Assembly: GCF_014193375.1 (NCBI RefSeq)
Contig: NZ_JACHZF010000002.1
Location: 151,917 to 215,916, forward strand
DNA: 64,000 nucleotides
Origin: Halomonas campaniensis
GTDB lineage: Bacteria > Pseudomonadota > Gammaproteobacteria > Pseudomonadales > Halomonadaceae
Direction of reading: 5' to 3'
Made by a program: the position numbers and the translations under genes
Shown here: positions 1 to 8,130 of the stretch, one piece after another
Layout: each line of letters starts with the position of its first letter
How positions within the stretch are numbered: the stretch's first letter is position 1
Notes under the pieces: generated by a model
Told to the model about the DNA's origin: nothing
Database searches by the model: none
The model's input: only the letters and a program-made list of their open reading frames with translations

Positions 1-1189
1 GGTCGGCGGGCAGGGGCGTCAGGGGCGCGGCCGCTTCCCGGGGGGCGAGTCGCTCACGGCTCTCGTCGAAGGGCAGGACCTGCTCGCCCAGCCCCTCGGC
101 GACGGCGCGGTCGAGCGCCTCGAGGGCCGCCTCGGCGCCCTCGCCCTCGGCGGAGAAGGCGAGCTGCTGGCCGCGGCGGGCCCCCAGACCGATCACCTTG
201 GTCAGGCTGGTGGCCGGCACGGCTTCCCCGCCGCCCTCGGCGAGGCGCACGCGAATCGCAATGCCCTGGGCGCGAGCCACCTGCACCAGCTGCTTGGCCG
301 GACGGGCGTGCAGCCCATGGGCGTTGAGGACCCGGGCCAGCCGGGTGTGGGCAGTGGCGGATTCCCCGGAGAGCCGGCCCAGCACGGTGGCGGCGTCGGC
401 CCCCTTGAGCTCCCCCGCCTGGCCGCTCTCCAGCAGGGCCAGGATCCGCTCCAGCAGGCCGCGATGGGCCTCGCCCCGCGCCGCCAGGCAGAAGACTCCG
501 GCGACCGGTTCGCCGTCTTCCGCCAGGGCGGGGGCGGGCGTCGCCAGGGCCAGGGCGGGCGTCTCCACGCCACGGTCGCTGGTGGCCAGCCACAGCCCCT
601 GGCCGAGTCGCAGCGGGGCGCCTGCGGCCACCGCCGCGACGAAGCCTCCGGCCACGCAGTCGAGCTGGCGCAGGCGGGCGGCCCCGGCCAGGGCCAGCTC
701 GCGGACATCGCGGGCGGGGAAGCCCAGGCAGAGGGTGTCGGCATCGAGGCGCGCCTCCACCACGGCCTTCGACAGCAGGGCGGCGATCTCCCCCGCCGAG
801 GTAGCCTGCGCGAGGCGCTCGGCGACGCTGTCGTCGTCCAGCACATGGGTGAGCTGGCGCAGGATGTCCAGATGCTCGTCGCTCTGGGCGGCGATGGTCA
901 CCAGGGCATGCACGCGGTGGCCGTCGTGCCAGTCGATGCCGCGGGGGAACTGCAGCACCCGTACCCCGGTGGCCCTCACGTGCTCGCGGCTCTCCGGGGT
1001 GCCGTGGGGGATGGCGATGGCGTTGCCCAGGTAGGTGGAGGACTGGGCCTCGCGGGCATGCAGGCCGTCACGGTAGCCGGCCGTGACGAGGCCTGACCGC
1101 TGCAGCGTCTCGGCGGCGCTGTCCAGCGCGGCCCGCCAGTCGTCGGCATGGCAGTCCAGCAGGATGTCGTCGGGACTCAGGGTCAGCAT
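1..1189 (-). CDS. fruB: Fructose PTS multiphosphoryl transfer protein, 5' part (EIIA-Fru + HPr domains, EI beyond the edge)
   Basis: Cytoplasmic phosphotransfer protein for PEP-dependent fructose uptake. The frame opens at an ATG (1187-1189) preceded by an AGGAG ribosome site and runs off the left edge without a stop, so only about 396 residues are seen. An EIIA-Fru domain comes first, with the phospho-acceptor His62 in AIPHGTPESREH. An HPr-like domain follows around residues 285-370, with His294 in the signature GLHARPAKQL. In Pseudomonas-type FruB an EI domain comes next, which would lie outside the window. It is divergent from the Cra-type regulator at 1379, with operator-like sites between them, the usual arrangement for fructose regulons. 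The family call is firm; EI is inferred. Confidence 0.9.
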   Translation of the reverse strand, partial: MLTLSPDDILLDCHADDWRAALDSAAETLQRSGLVTAGYRDGLHAREAQSSTYLGNAIAIPHGTPESREHVRATGVRVLQFPRGIDWHDGHRVHALVTIAAQSDEHLDILRQLTHVLDDDSVAERLAQATSAGEIAALLSKAVVEARLDADTLCLGFPARDVRELALAGAARLRQLDCVAGGFVAAVAAGAPLRLGQGLWLATSDRGVETPALALATPAPALAEDGEPVAGVFCLAARGEAHRGLLERILALLESGQAGELKGADAATVLGRLSGESATAHTRLARVLNAHGLHARPAKQLVQVARAQGIAIRVRLAEGGGEAVPATSLTKVIGLGARRGQQLAFSAEGEGAEAALEALDRAVAEGLGEQVLPFDESRERLAPREAAAPLTPLPAD

Positions 1190-1238
1190 GAGGGGGCTCC
1201 TGTGAGGGGGCAGGCCATGTCGGATAGCGTTGTCCGGC

Positions 1239-1267
1239 TTGGCTGAATCGTGTCACCTGTCTATACT
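1239..1267 (+). promoter_or_regulatory. Sigma70 promoter of the cra-like gene
   Basis: A -35 TTGGCT at 1239-1244 and a -10 TATACT at 1262-1267 are separated by exactly 17 bp and point toward the regulator at 1379. An operator-like sequence fills the start of the spacer, so the gene would be autoregulated. The leader would be roughly 105 nt. Confidence 0.6.
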
Positions 1268-1285
1268 CAAGGCTGGATCGATTCA
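1244..1285. promoter_or_regulatory. Pair of Cra/FruR-like operators
   Basis: Two 12-bp sites, TGAATCGTGTCA (1244-1255) and TGGATCGATTCA (1274-1285), sit exactly 30 bp apart in the fruB-cra intergenic region. They resemble the FruR/Cra half-palindrome TGAATCGATTCA known from enterobacteria. The first overlaps the cra promoter spacer and the second lies just past its expected start point. Recognition by the adjacent LacI-family protein is inferred from position and similarity. Confidence 0.6.
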
Positions 1286-1378
1286 CTTGCGATGGCAAGT
1301 GGTCGCATCTACGACATTGGTAGGGGGAGGTCGCCACGCCCTGACGTACAATGGCGCGAACGCCACGGGAGGTAGCCC

Positions 1379-2380
1379 ATGACACTCGCCGAAATCGCCC
1401 GGCTGGCCGGCGTCTCGCGCACCACGGCCAGCTACGTCATCAACGGCAAGGCCGAGGAGAAGCGCATCAGCGCCCGGACCGTGGAGCGGGTGATGGCCGT
1501 GGTGCGTGAACACCGCTACCGGGTGGATGCCCAGGCCGCCGCCCTGCGTCGCGGCACGAGCCGGACCCTGGGGCTGATCATTCCCGACCTGGAGAACGTC
1601 AGCTATGCGCGCCTGGCCAAGCGGCTGGAGCGCGGGGCCCGGGAGCAGGGCTACCAGCTGCTGATCGTCGGCTCCGATGACCGGCCCGATGCCGAGCGCG
1701 ACCTGGCTCTGGCGCTGCGTGCCCAGCGCTGCGAGGTGCTGATCGTCGCCAGCTGCCTGCCCGAGGGTGACCCCTTCTACGGCGAGCTCCTGGCCGATGG
1801 CCTGCCGGTGATCGCCGTGGACCGCGGCCTCGATCCCGGGCGCTTCGCCAGCGTGGTGAGCAACGACCGCGAGGCGGCCGAGCGGCTGAGCCGCTCGGTG
1901 CTGGGCGAGAGGGTGGGCAGTGTGGCCTGGCTGGATGCGGTGCCGGGGCTCTCGATCACCGCCGAGCGGCGGGCCGGCTTCCGGCAGGCGCTGATAGACA
2001 GCGAGGCGCACCCGCTCATGTGCTGCGCCGAACGCTACGACCGGGAGCATGGCGCACGGCTGATGCGCGACCTGCTCGACGGCCATGGCCTGCCCGACGC
2101 CCTGATCACCGCCTCCTACACCCTGCTGGATGGCGTCTTCGACGTGCTGCTGGAGGAGGGCGGGCTGCCCCCGTCGCTGCGCCTGGCCACCTTCGGTGAC
2201 AGCCGCCTGCTGGACTTCCTGCCGCTGCCGGTCAATTCGGCGGTGCAGGATCACGACCGGATCGCCGCGGCCGCCCTGCAGGCCGCCCTCGCCGCGGCGC
2301 GAGGAAGCTACCGGCCCGGGCCCACCGTGATTGCCCGCCAGCTGCGCTGGCGCCTGCCGGAGCGACAGGCCGTTCGTTAG
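1379..2380 (+). CDS. cra: LacI-family catabolite repressor, Cra/FruR type
   Basis: A 333-residue DNA-binding repressor. The N-terminal LacI helix-turn-helix (LAEIARLAGVSRTTASYVIN) is followed by a hinge and a periplasmic-binding-protein-like sensor domain (from about residue 60, LGLIIPDLEN). Length and the Cra-like start MTLAEIARLAGVSRTTASYV match FruR/Cra, whose effector is fructose-1-phosphate. The ATG has a good GGGAGGT site just upstream. It is divergent from fruB and overlaps the stop of the convergent oxidoreductase by 4 bp. The operators upstream and a matching one at 6753 suggest that it represses fruB, itself and the neighbouring sugar importer. Confidence 0.87.
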   Translation: MTLAEIARLAGVSRTTASYVINGKAEEKRISARTVERVMAVVREHRYRVDAQAAALRRGTSRTLGLIIPDLENVSYARLAKRLERGAREQGYQLLIVGSDDRPDAERDLALALRAQRCEVLIVASCLPEGDPFYGELLADGLPVIAVDRGLDPGRFASVVSNDREAAERLSRSVLGERVGSVAWLDAVPGLSITAERRAGFRQALIDSEAHPLMCCAERYDREHGARLMRDLLDGHGLPDALITASYTLLDGVFDVLLEEGGLPPSLRLATFGDSRLLDFLPLPVNSAVQDHDRIAAAALQAALAAARGSYRPGPTVIARQLRWRLPERQAVR

Positions 2381-3399
2381 TCCCCTGCCGGGGCCCGGTA
2401 GGTTCCGGGTGGCAGGCTGACCGTGCAACCCTCCTGGAGCGAGCGCCGACAGGCCGCCAGCAGTGTGGCCTGGTCGAGCAGTTCGCCGGGGGCATCGGGG
2501 GCCGGCCCTTCCCCCAGCGCCCAGCGGGAGAAGGCCTCGACCTGGTCGGGGTACTGGTCGCCGAAGACCGGTTCGCGGCGGGTACGGCCCCGCTCGTCGC
2601 GAATGACGATCTCGCCCACGCCGCCCTGCTTGTCGGGGCGGAAGGCGGCCGGCAGCAGCAGGCTGCCGTGGCTGCCGATCACCTCGTAGCGATTGAGCAT
2701 GGTCTGCTGGAAGCTGGCGCCGAACTCGGCCAGGCGGCCGTCGGCGTAGGACAGCATGCCGTTCACGCTGGTATCCACGCCCAGCGCCTCGGGCATCCGG
2801 CCGATCACGGTCACCGCCTCGGGCATCCCGAGCAGCCGGCGGATGATGTCCAGCGGGTAGCAACCGACGTCGTGCAGGCTGCCGCCGGCGGCCGCGGCGG
2901 AGAGGCGGATGTTGTCGGCGCCCAGGTCCAGCGGGAAGGAGAACAGCCCGCGCACCTGGCGCACCTCGCCGATCTCGCCGCTGTCGAGGATCTCCCGGGC
3001 CCGGGCGTGCTGGGGGTGATGGCGGTACATGTAGCCCTCCATCAGTGCCACCCCGGCCTGGTCGCAGGCCGCCTGCATGGTCAAGGCCTCCTCGGCGTCG
3101 AGGGCGGCGGGCTTCTCGCACAGCACGTGCTTGCCGTGGCGGGCCGCCTCGCAGGCCCATCGGGCGTGGAGGTGGTTGGGCAGCGGCACGTAGACCGCCT
3201 CCACGTCGGGGTCCTCCAGCAGGTGGCGGAAGCCGTCGTGGGCGCGGGGGATGCCGTACTCGGCGGCCACGTCGCCGGCCTTGCCGCTCTCGCTGGCGAT
3301 GGCGGTGAGCCGCGCGCTGGACGCGGCCTGGATGGCCGGGATCATCGCCTTGCGGGCGATCCCGGCGGTACTCAGGATGCCCCACTTGAGCTGTCTCAT
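2377..3399 (-). CDS. Gfo/Idh/MocA-family NAD(P)-dependent oxidoreductase
   Basis: A cytosolic 340-residue dehydrogenase of the glucose-fructose oxidoreductase/inositol dehydrogenase family. The N-terminal Rossmann fold is visible at the start (WGILSTAGIARKAM), the conserved EKP motif of the family (HVLCEKPAALD) lies near residue 95, and the C-terminal half is the beta-sheet substrate domain. Start supported by AGGAGA. It is the last gene of a minus-strand cluster with two permeases and a binding protein, so it probably oxidises or reduces an imported polyol or sugar. The substrate cannot be read from the sequence. It overlaps the convergent regulator by 4 bp at the 3' end. Confidence 0.85.
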   Translation of the reverse strand: MRQLKWGILSTAGIARKAMIPAIQAASSARLTAIASESGKAGDVAAEYGIPRAHDGFRHLLEDPDVEAVYVPLPNHLHARWACEAARHGKHVLCEKPAALDAEEALTMQAACDQAGVALMEGYMYRHHPQHARAREILDSGEIGEVRQVRGLFSFPLDLGADNIRLSAAAAGGSLHDVGCYPLDIIRRLLGMPEAVTVIGRMPEALGVDTSVNGMLSYADGRLAEFGASFQQTMLNRYEVIGSHGSLLLPAAFRPDKQGGVGEIVIRDERGRTRREPVFGDQYPDQVEAFSRWALGEGPAPDAPGELLDQATLLAACRRSLQEGCTVSLPPGTYRAPAGD

Positions 3400-3424
3400 C
3401 GAAATCTCCTGATGGCGGATGCGT

Positions 3425-4267
3425 TCAGCCCTTCACCGCCCCGGCGGTCATGCCGGTCACGATATAGCGGTTGGCCAGCAGGGCGAAGATGATCACCGGC
3501 AGCACGATCAGGCTGGCGTAGGCGGCGATCACCCCGTACTGGGCGCCGGCTTCGACCCCGCCCATGAAGCGGGTGATGCCCACGGTCAGCGGCTGGGCGT
3601 CGCTGCCGGCCAGGAACAGCGCGAACAGATACTCGTTCCAGGACATGATGAAGACCAGGATGGCGAGGGCGTTGAGGCCCGGTCGTACCACCGGCAGCGA
3701 GATGCTCCAGAACAGGCGCCAGGGGCCGCAGCCGTCGACGATGGCGGCCTCCTCCATCTCTCTGGGCACGTTCTCGAAGAAGCCCACCATCATCCATACC
3801 GCGAAGGGGATATGGATCGACAGGTGGGCCAGCAGCAGCCCGATCCGCGAGCCGGATAGCCCCAGGTTGACGAAGATCAGGAACAGCGGCAGGGCCAGCA
3901 CCACGTGGGGCAGGAAACGCATCGCCAGCACCGCGAAGGAGAGGCTGGAGCGCACCCGCGGCCGAAGCTTGGTGAGGCCGTAGGCCATGGGCACGCAGAC
4001 CACCACCGAGATGATCACCGCGGCCGTGGCGATGAACAGGCTGTTGCGGAAGAAGAACCAGAAGTCACCGGCGCTGAAGGCCGTGGCGAAGTTGTCGAGG
4101 GTGAAGTCGCGCAGGGTCAGCAGCGCCAGGGGCGAGCGGAACATGGCGGTCTCGTTGAGGGCGGCGGCCAGCAGGATCAGCGGTGGTAGCAGGGCGATGA
4201 TCAGCCACAGGGTCAGGCCGGCATACTGGCCACCGAGGACCAGGCGTCCCTTGGTGCGATCGTTCAT
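3425..4267 (-). CDS. Sugar ABC transporter permease, MalG type
   Basis: A 280-residue inner-membrane permease with about six hydrophobic segments. The coupling loop that docks the ATPase reads EEAAIVDGCGPWRLFWSISL around residue 190, matching the EAA motif of MalG-type subunits. The start ATG overlaps the stop of the upstream permease (ATGA), which implies translational coupling. It forms the channel with the 4264-5154 protein, fed by the binding protein at 5240 and powered by the ATPase at 7046. The gene lies 25 bp before the oxidoreductase gene, in the same transcription unit. Confidence 0.9.
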   Translation of the reverse strand: MNDRTKGRLVLGGQYAGLTLWLIIALLPPLILLAAALNETAMFRSPLALLTLRDFTLDNFATAFSAGDFWFFFRNSLFIATAAVIISVVVCVPMAYGLTKLRPRVRSSLSFAVLAMRFLPHVVLALPLFLIFVNLGLSGSRIGLLLAHLSIHIPFAVWMMVGFFENVPREMEEAAIVDGCGPWRLFWSISLPVVRPGLNALAILVFIMSWNEYLFALFLAGSDAQPLTVGITRFMGGVEAGAQYGVIAAYASLIVLPVIIFALLANRYIVTGMTAGAVKG

Positions 4268-5154
4268 GAGCTGGCCTCCTTGTTGACCTTGTAGACCTTG
4301 ATGTAGAGCCAGGCGACCACGGCCATGATGATGAACATGGTGAAGGCGATGGTGTTGGCCATCCCCATGTCCTGATTGGCGATGCCGCGGTTGTAGGCGA
4401 GGATGCTCAGCACCGTGGTGGAGCGGCCCGGGCCACCGCCGGTCATGGTGAATACCATGTCGAACTCGCGGAAGGCGCTGGTCATGATGATGATCGACAC
4501 GAACAGGATATGCGCGCGGATCATCGGCAGCACCACGTGCCAGAGGGTCTGGAAGGGACCTGCGCCGTCGACACGGGCCGCCTCGTAGAGCTCCTCGGGG
4601 ATGGTGGTCAGGGCGGCGTAGAGCACCAGGATCGCCATCGGCGTGAGGTGCCAGGCATTGGTCAGGGCGGTGGCGAACAGCGCCGTGGAACGGTCGGTCA
4701 GCCAGTAGGGGCCGCCGATGCCGAGGAAGCCGAGCACCTGGTTGACGACCCCGAAGTCCGGCTCCCACATGAACAGCCGCCAGGTGATGCCGACGATCAC
4801 CGGGGTCATCACGAAGGGCATCAGGAACAGGGCCATCCAGCCGGCCTTGAAGCGGATCTTCTTGCCGCTGAGCAGGAAGGCCACCAGCATGCCCACCACC
4901 AGGCAGCCGACGGTGTTGGCGATGGTGAACAGGGCGGTGACGCGCACCGAGTTCAGGAACAGCGGGTCCTCCAGGGCATAACGGTAGTTCTCGAGCCCGA
5001 CGAACCACTGGTTGGCAAAGTCGTACAGGAAGACATCGTGCAGGCTGAAGCGGAAGGCGATCGCCAGCGGGAAGGCGACGATCAGCAGCATGGCGACCAG
5101 GCCGGGCAGCACGAAGTACCACCCCCGCGTGAAGCGGTTGAGATTGTTGTGCAT
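4264..5154 (-). CDS. Sugar ABC transporter permease, MalF type
   Basis: A 296-residue inner-membrane protein with an N-terminal hydrophobic segment and several more to the C-terminus. The EAA loop is recognisable as EELYEAARVDGAGPFQTLWHVV near residue 200. This is the usual MalF-like partner of the downstream MalG-type permease, with which it overlaps by 4 bp. A GAGGTGAGC site precedes the ATG. It sits 85 bp downstream of the binding-protein gene and is probably cotranscribed with it. Confidence 0.9.
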   Translation of the reverse strand: MHNNLNRFTRGWYFVLPGLVAMLLIVAFPLAIAFRFSLHDVFLYDFANQWFVGLENYRYALEDPLFLNSVRVTALFTIANTVGCLVVGMLVAFLLSGKKIRFKAGWMALFLMPFVMTPVIVGITWRLFMWEPDFGVVNQVLGFLGIGGPYWLTDRSTALFATALTNAWHLTPMAILVLYAALTTIPEELYEAARVDGAGPFQTLWHVVLPMIRAHILFVSIIIMTSAFREFDMVFTMTGGGPGRSTTVLSILAYNRGIANQDMGMANTIAFTMFIIMAVVAWLYIKVYKVNKEASS

Positions 5155-5239
5155 GGGGGCTCACCTCGGAGCTTGTGGGGAAGGTCGAGTCGCAGCGTGC
5201 GGGGCGGCGCGACAACGCCGGCCCCGCTGCCTGTCGTCC

Positions 5240-6598
5240 TCAGTCGAGGTAGCCGGCGCGACGGAAGGTGCGTTCCATGTTGCGCACCCAGCGGCTCTGG
5301 GCCTGCTCGGGGGTCATGTCACCGCTGAGCACGTCGGTGGCGAAATCCACGGTGCCCTGCCACATCACGGTGCCGTACTCGGGGATGCCCTGGCGCACGA
5401 ACACCTGCTGCAGCACCTGCTCGTAGGCCGGCAGGAAGCGCTCGTAGTGGGCCTCGAGGCCACGCAGCTCCTCGCTGGAGAAATGCGCCTCGCGGGAGAA
5501 CTGCTGGGTCTGCTTGCCCCACTCGATCTCGTTGTCCTGCAGCATCCACTTCAGGAACTTGAAGGACTCCTCGGCATTGGGGGTGTCGAAGATGAACACC
5601 CCGCCGCCGCCCAGGAAGGGCACGCCCTGCTCGTAACCCTTGAGGTTGCCCTCGAAGGCAGGCAGGGGCTGATAGAGCACCTTGCCGGCGGATACCCCGT
5701 TCGGGTCCTCCACGGTGCCGAGACCCTGCGGCCACATGGTGGCCATGGCCAGGCGGCCGTCGCGGAAGTAGCTCAGGCCTTCCAGGAAGTCCCAGTTGCG
5801 GGCGGCGGGCGGCGCGGTGTCGTTGGCCAGGTCGACGAAGAGTTCGGCAGCCTCGACCAGGATCGGGTGGTCCAGGTCGGGCTGATAGTCCTCATCCCAG
5901 CCCTCCAGTCCCGTGGAGTAGAGCATCACGATGAAGCTGCGCGCCACGCCGCTGCCGGCGCCGAGGGCGTCGGTCCAGCCATAGAGGTCCTGCTCGAGCA
6001 CCTCGCCGGCCACCGTCTCGCCGGCCTCGCGAGTGAAGAACTCGGCGACCTCGTAGAGCTCCTGCCAGGTCGCCGGGACCTCCAGGGCACGGCCGTACTG
6101 CGCCTCGAAGGCGGCCTGCTCATCGGGGTGTTCGAAGAAATCCTCCCGGGCGATCAGCATCGGCGCCGCCGGGGTGGTGGGCAGGGCGATGATGTCGCCG
6201 GGGCGCGCGCTGCTCTCCATGTGCGAGCGACGGATCAGTTCCGGGTAGGCGTCCAGATCGAAACCGTACTCCTCGATGAAGGGGGTCAGGTCGACCACGT
6301 GGTCGCGGAAGGTGCCGAACCAGCCCGGGCTGTGGTAACCCATGTCCCAGCGCCCGGTGCCGCCGATCGCCTCGATGGACATGCGGTCGCGCAACTGGTC
6401 GGGGGGCAGGATCTCGCCCACCACGCGGACCCCGGTCTGGCGCTCGTACTCCGGCGCAAAGTGTTCGATGACCGCATCGGCTTCCTCGCCGGGATGCAGG
6501 GCCCAGCGAATGGTAGTCTCTTCGGCATGGGCGATGGCGCTGCCGGTGGCCATCGCCAGGCCGAGCCCGGTCGCGGTAAGCAGTCGTGTTGTTGTCAT
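5240..6598 (-). CDS. Extracellular solute-binding protein, family 1 (sugar/polyol importer)
   Basis: A 452-residue periplasmic substrate receptor. I chose the ATG at 6596-6598 because it gives a typical signal peptide (MTTTRLLTATGLGLAMATGS, then cleavage after AHA) and has GGGAG upstream; a longer frame back to 6685 would bury it. The mature part has the family-1 pattern, including an early RWALHPGEEADAVIEHF segment and a late GGGGVFIFDTPNAEESFKFL segment. It heads the cluster with the two permeases and the oxidoreductase. Xylulokinase and PfkB-type kinase genes nearby suggest a sugar or polyol ligand, which remains undetermined. Confidence 0.88.
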   Translation of the reverse strand: MTTTRLLTATGLGLAMATGSAIAHAEETTIRWALHPGEEADAVIEHFAPEYERQTGVRVVGEILPPDQLRDRMSIEAIGGTGRWDMGYHSPGWFGTFRDHVVDLTPFIEEYGFDLDAYPELIRRSHMESSARPGDIIALPTTPAAPMLIAREDFFEHPDEQAAFEAQYGRALEVPATWQELYEVAEFFTREAGETVAGEVLEQDLYGWTDALGAGSGVARSFIVMLYSTGLEGWDEDYQPDLDHPILVEAAELFVDLANDTAPPAARNWDFLEGLSYFRDGRLAMATMWPQGLGTVEDPNGVSAGKVLYQPLPAFEGNLKGYEQGVPFLGGGGVFIFDTPNAEESFKFLKWMLQDNEIEWGKQTQQFSREAHFSSEELRGLEAHYERFLPAYEQVLQQVFVRQGIPEYGTVMWQGTVDFATDVLSGDMTPEQAQSRWVRNMERTFRRAGYLD

Positions 6599-7045
6599 GG
6601 ATGATGTCTCCCAGCACGGTTGTTGTTGTGCGCACGTTTCAGCCGGATGATTCGGCTCGCTTGCATCCCGTGGATGACCCGCCACAAGCCAGTTCAGTGT
6701 GGCCAGTATGAGCGAGATCGCCCAAGGCTGTTTCCAACATAGTGGATTTGCAGAATCGTGTCACCTTGCGTATTTAATGCGCTAGAGTAGGGAGAGTGCC
6801 GCTGTCATGGAAGCTTGCCGAGGATGTCGGTGGAAAGCGGGGAGTCAGGGTAAAAGACTATTGAAATCAGATGGTTGAATCATGAGCTTCCGCTCAGATC
6901 AAGGACCGGTTGGCGGCTTTCCCTGAAGCGATGCCATCGGGCGATAGGGTTGCGGTGTTGAACTAATGTCTAACGATTTTATTGACTGAATCCGGCCGGT
7001 GGCCGGGATCGATCACGAATTAGACCAAAGTGGGATATAACAATC
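6599..7045. other. Divergent control region of the sugar importer
   Basis: 447 bp without a gene between the binding-protein gene (leftward) and the ATPase gene (rightward). It holds the leftward promoter and operator described separately. Further TGAATC half-sites at 6876 and 6987 might serve the rightward promoter. No convincing sigma70 box pair was found for the ATPase gene. Confidence 0.5.
6736..6766 (-). promoter_or_regulatory. Promoter of the binding-protein gene overlapped by a Cra-like operator
   Basis: Reading leftward, a -35 GTGACA (6759-6764 in reverse) and a -10 TATGTT (6736-6741 in reverse) are 17 bp apart. The -35 box lies inside GAATCGTGTCACCT (6753-6766, plus strand). These 14 bases are identical to 1245-1258 in the fruB-cra region. 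A bound repressor there would block RNA polymerase. Confidence 0.55.
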
Positions 7046-8128
7046 ATGGCTAACATCAAGCTCGAGAATGTCCAGAAAAGCTTCGGCGACGAGACGGTCA
7101 TTCATGACGTCAATATCGATATCCGGGACGGCGAGTTTGTCATCCTGGTGGGCCCCTCCGGCTGCGGCAAGTCGACCCTGCTGCGGATGATCGCCGGCCT
7201 CGAATCCGTCAGCGGCGGGGAGGTCCAGATCGGCGGCACCGTCGTCAACGATATGCCCCCCAAGGCGAGGGACATCGCCATGGTCTTCCAGAGCTACGCC
7301 CTCTATCCCCACATGACGGTGGCGGAGAACATGGGGTTCTCGCTGAAGCTTTCCAAGGTCGACAAGGCGGTCATCGAGGAGAAGGTCAACAATGCCGCGG
7401 CCATTCTCAATCTCGGCCCCCTTCTCAAGCGTCACCCTCGCGAGTTGTCCGGTGGCCAGCGCCAGCGTGTGGCCATGGGGCGTGCCATCGTGCGTGATCC
7501 CCAGGTGTTCCTGTTCGACGAGCCACTCTCCAACCTGGATGCCAAGCTGCGCGTCTCCATGCGCACCGAGATCAAGGAGCTCCACCAGCGTCTCAAGACC
7601 ACGACCGTCTACGTGACCCACGACCAGATCGAGGCCATGACCATGGCCGACCGCATCGTCGTGCTGCACCAGGGGTACGTCCAGCAGATGGGCACGCCGC
7701 TGGAGCTCTACGATCACCCGGCCAACCTGTTCGTGGCCAGTTTCATCGGCTCGCCGGGGATGAACCTGATCCATGGCCGGCCCGGGCGGGAGACGCGCTT
7801 CGAGGTCAGGGGAGGGGGCGAGCTGCCATTGGGCGAACTGGATACCAGCAAGGCGCCTGGTGAGGCCGTGTATGGCATTCGCCCCGAGGACATCAGCCTG
7901 GTGGACGACGGCGTGCCGGTGGAGGTGGTCTCCGTGGAGCCCACGGGAGCCGAGATCCATGTGGTGGCCAGGCTCGGCGATCAGCATGTCACCGTGGTGT
8001 TCCGCGAGCGCCATGATGTCCATCCCGGCGACACCATTCACCTGGGCCTGAATCTCGAGAAGGTGCACCTCTTCGACGCCGACAGTGGTGAGCGTCTCGC
8101 CTGGCATACCACGACCCGGGCGGCCTGA
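7046..8128 (+). CDS. Sugar ABC transporter ATPase, MalK/UgpC type
   Basis: A 360-residue ATP-hydrolysing subunit of the importer. Walker A is GPSGCGKST near residue 38, the signature LSGGQRQRVAMGRAIV near residue 135 and Walker B VFLFDEPLSNLDAKLR near residue 155, with a switch histidine in VTHDQIEAMTMADR. The C-terminal 130 residues form the TOBE/OB regulatory domain typical of MalK (YGIRPEDISLVDDG). It is divergent from the permease genes and followed after 2 bp by xylulokinase, so ATPase and kinase are cotranscribed. Confidence 0.92.
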   Translation: MANIKLENVQKSFGDETVIHDVNIDIRDGEFVILVGPSGCGKSTLLRMIAGLESVSGGEVQIGGTVVNDMPPKARDIAMVFQSYALYPHMTVAENMGFSLKLSKVDKAVIEEKVNNAAAILNLGPLLKRHPRELSGGQRQRVAMGRAIVRDPQVFLFDEPLSNLDAKLRVSMRTEIKELHQRLKTTTVYVTHDQIEAMTMADRIVVLHQGYVQQMGTPLELYDHPANLFVASFIGSPGMNLIHGRPGRETRFEVRGGGELPLGELDTSKAPGEAVYGIRPEDISLVDDGVPVEVVSVEPTGAEIHVVARLGDQHVTVVFRERHDVHPGDTIHLGLNLEKVHLFDADSGERLAWHTTTRAA

Positions 8129-8130
8129 AC

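Noticed and set aside
1283..3385. A 700-codon minus frame covering the regulator and the oxidoreductase
   Set aside because: Mixed shadow of two genes. The true oxidoreductase is in another frame with an EKP motif and a ribosome site.
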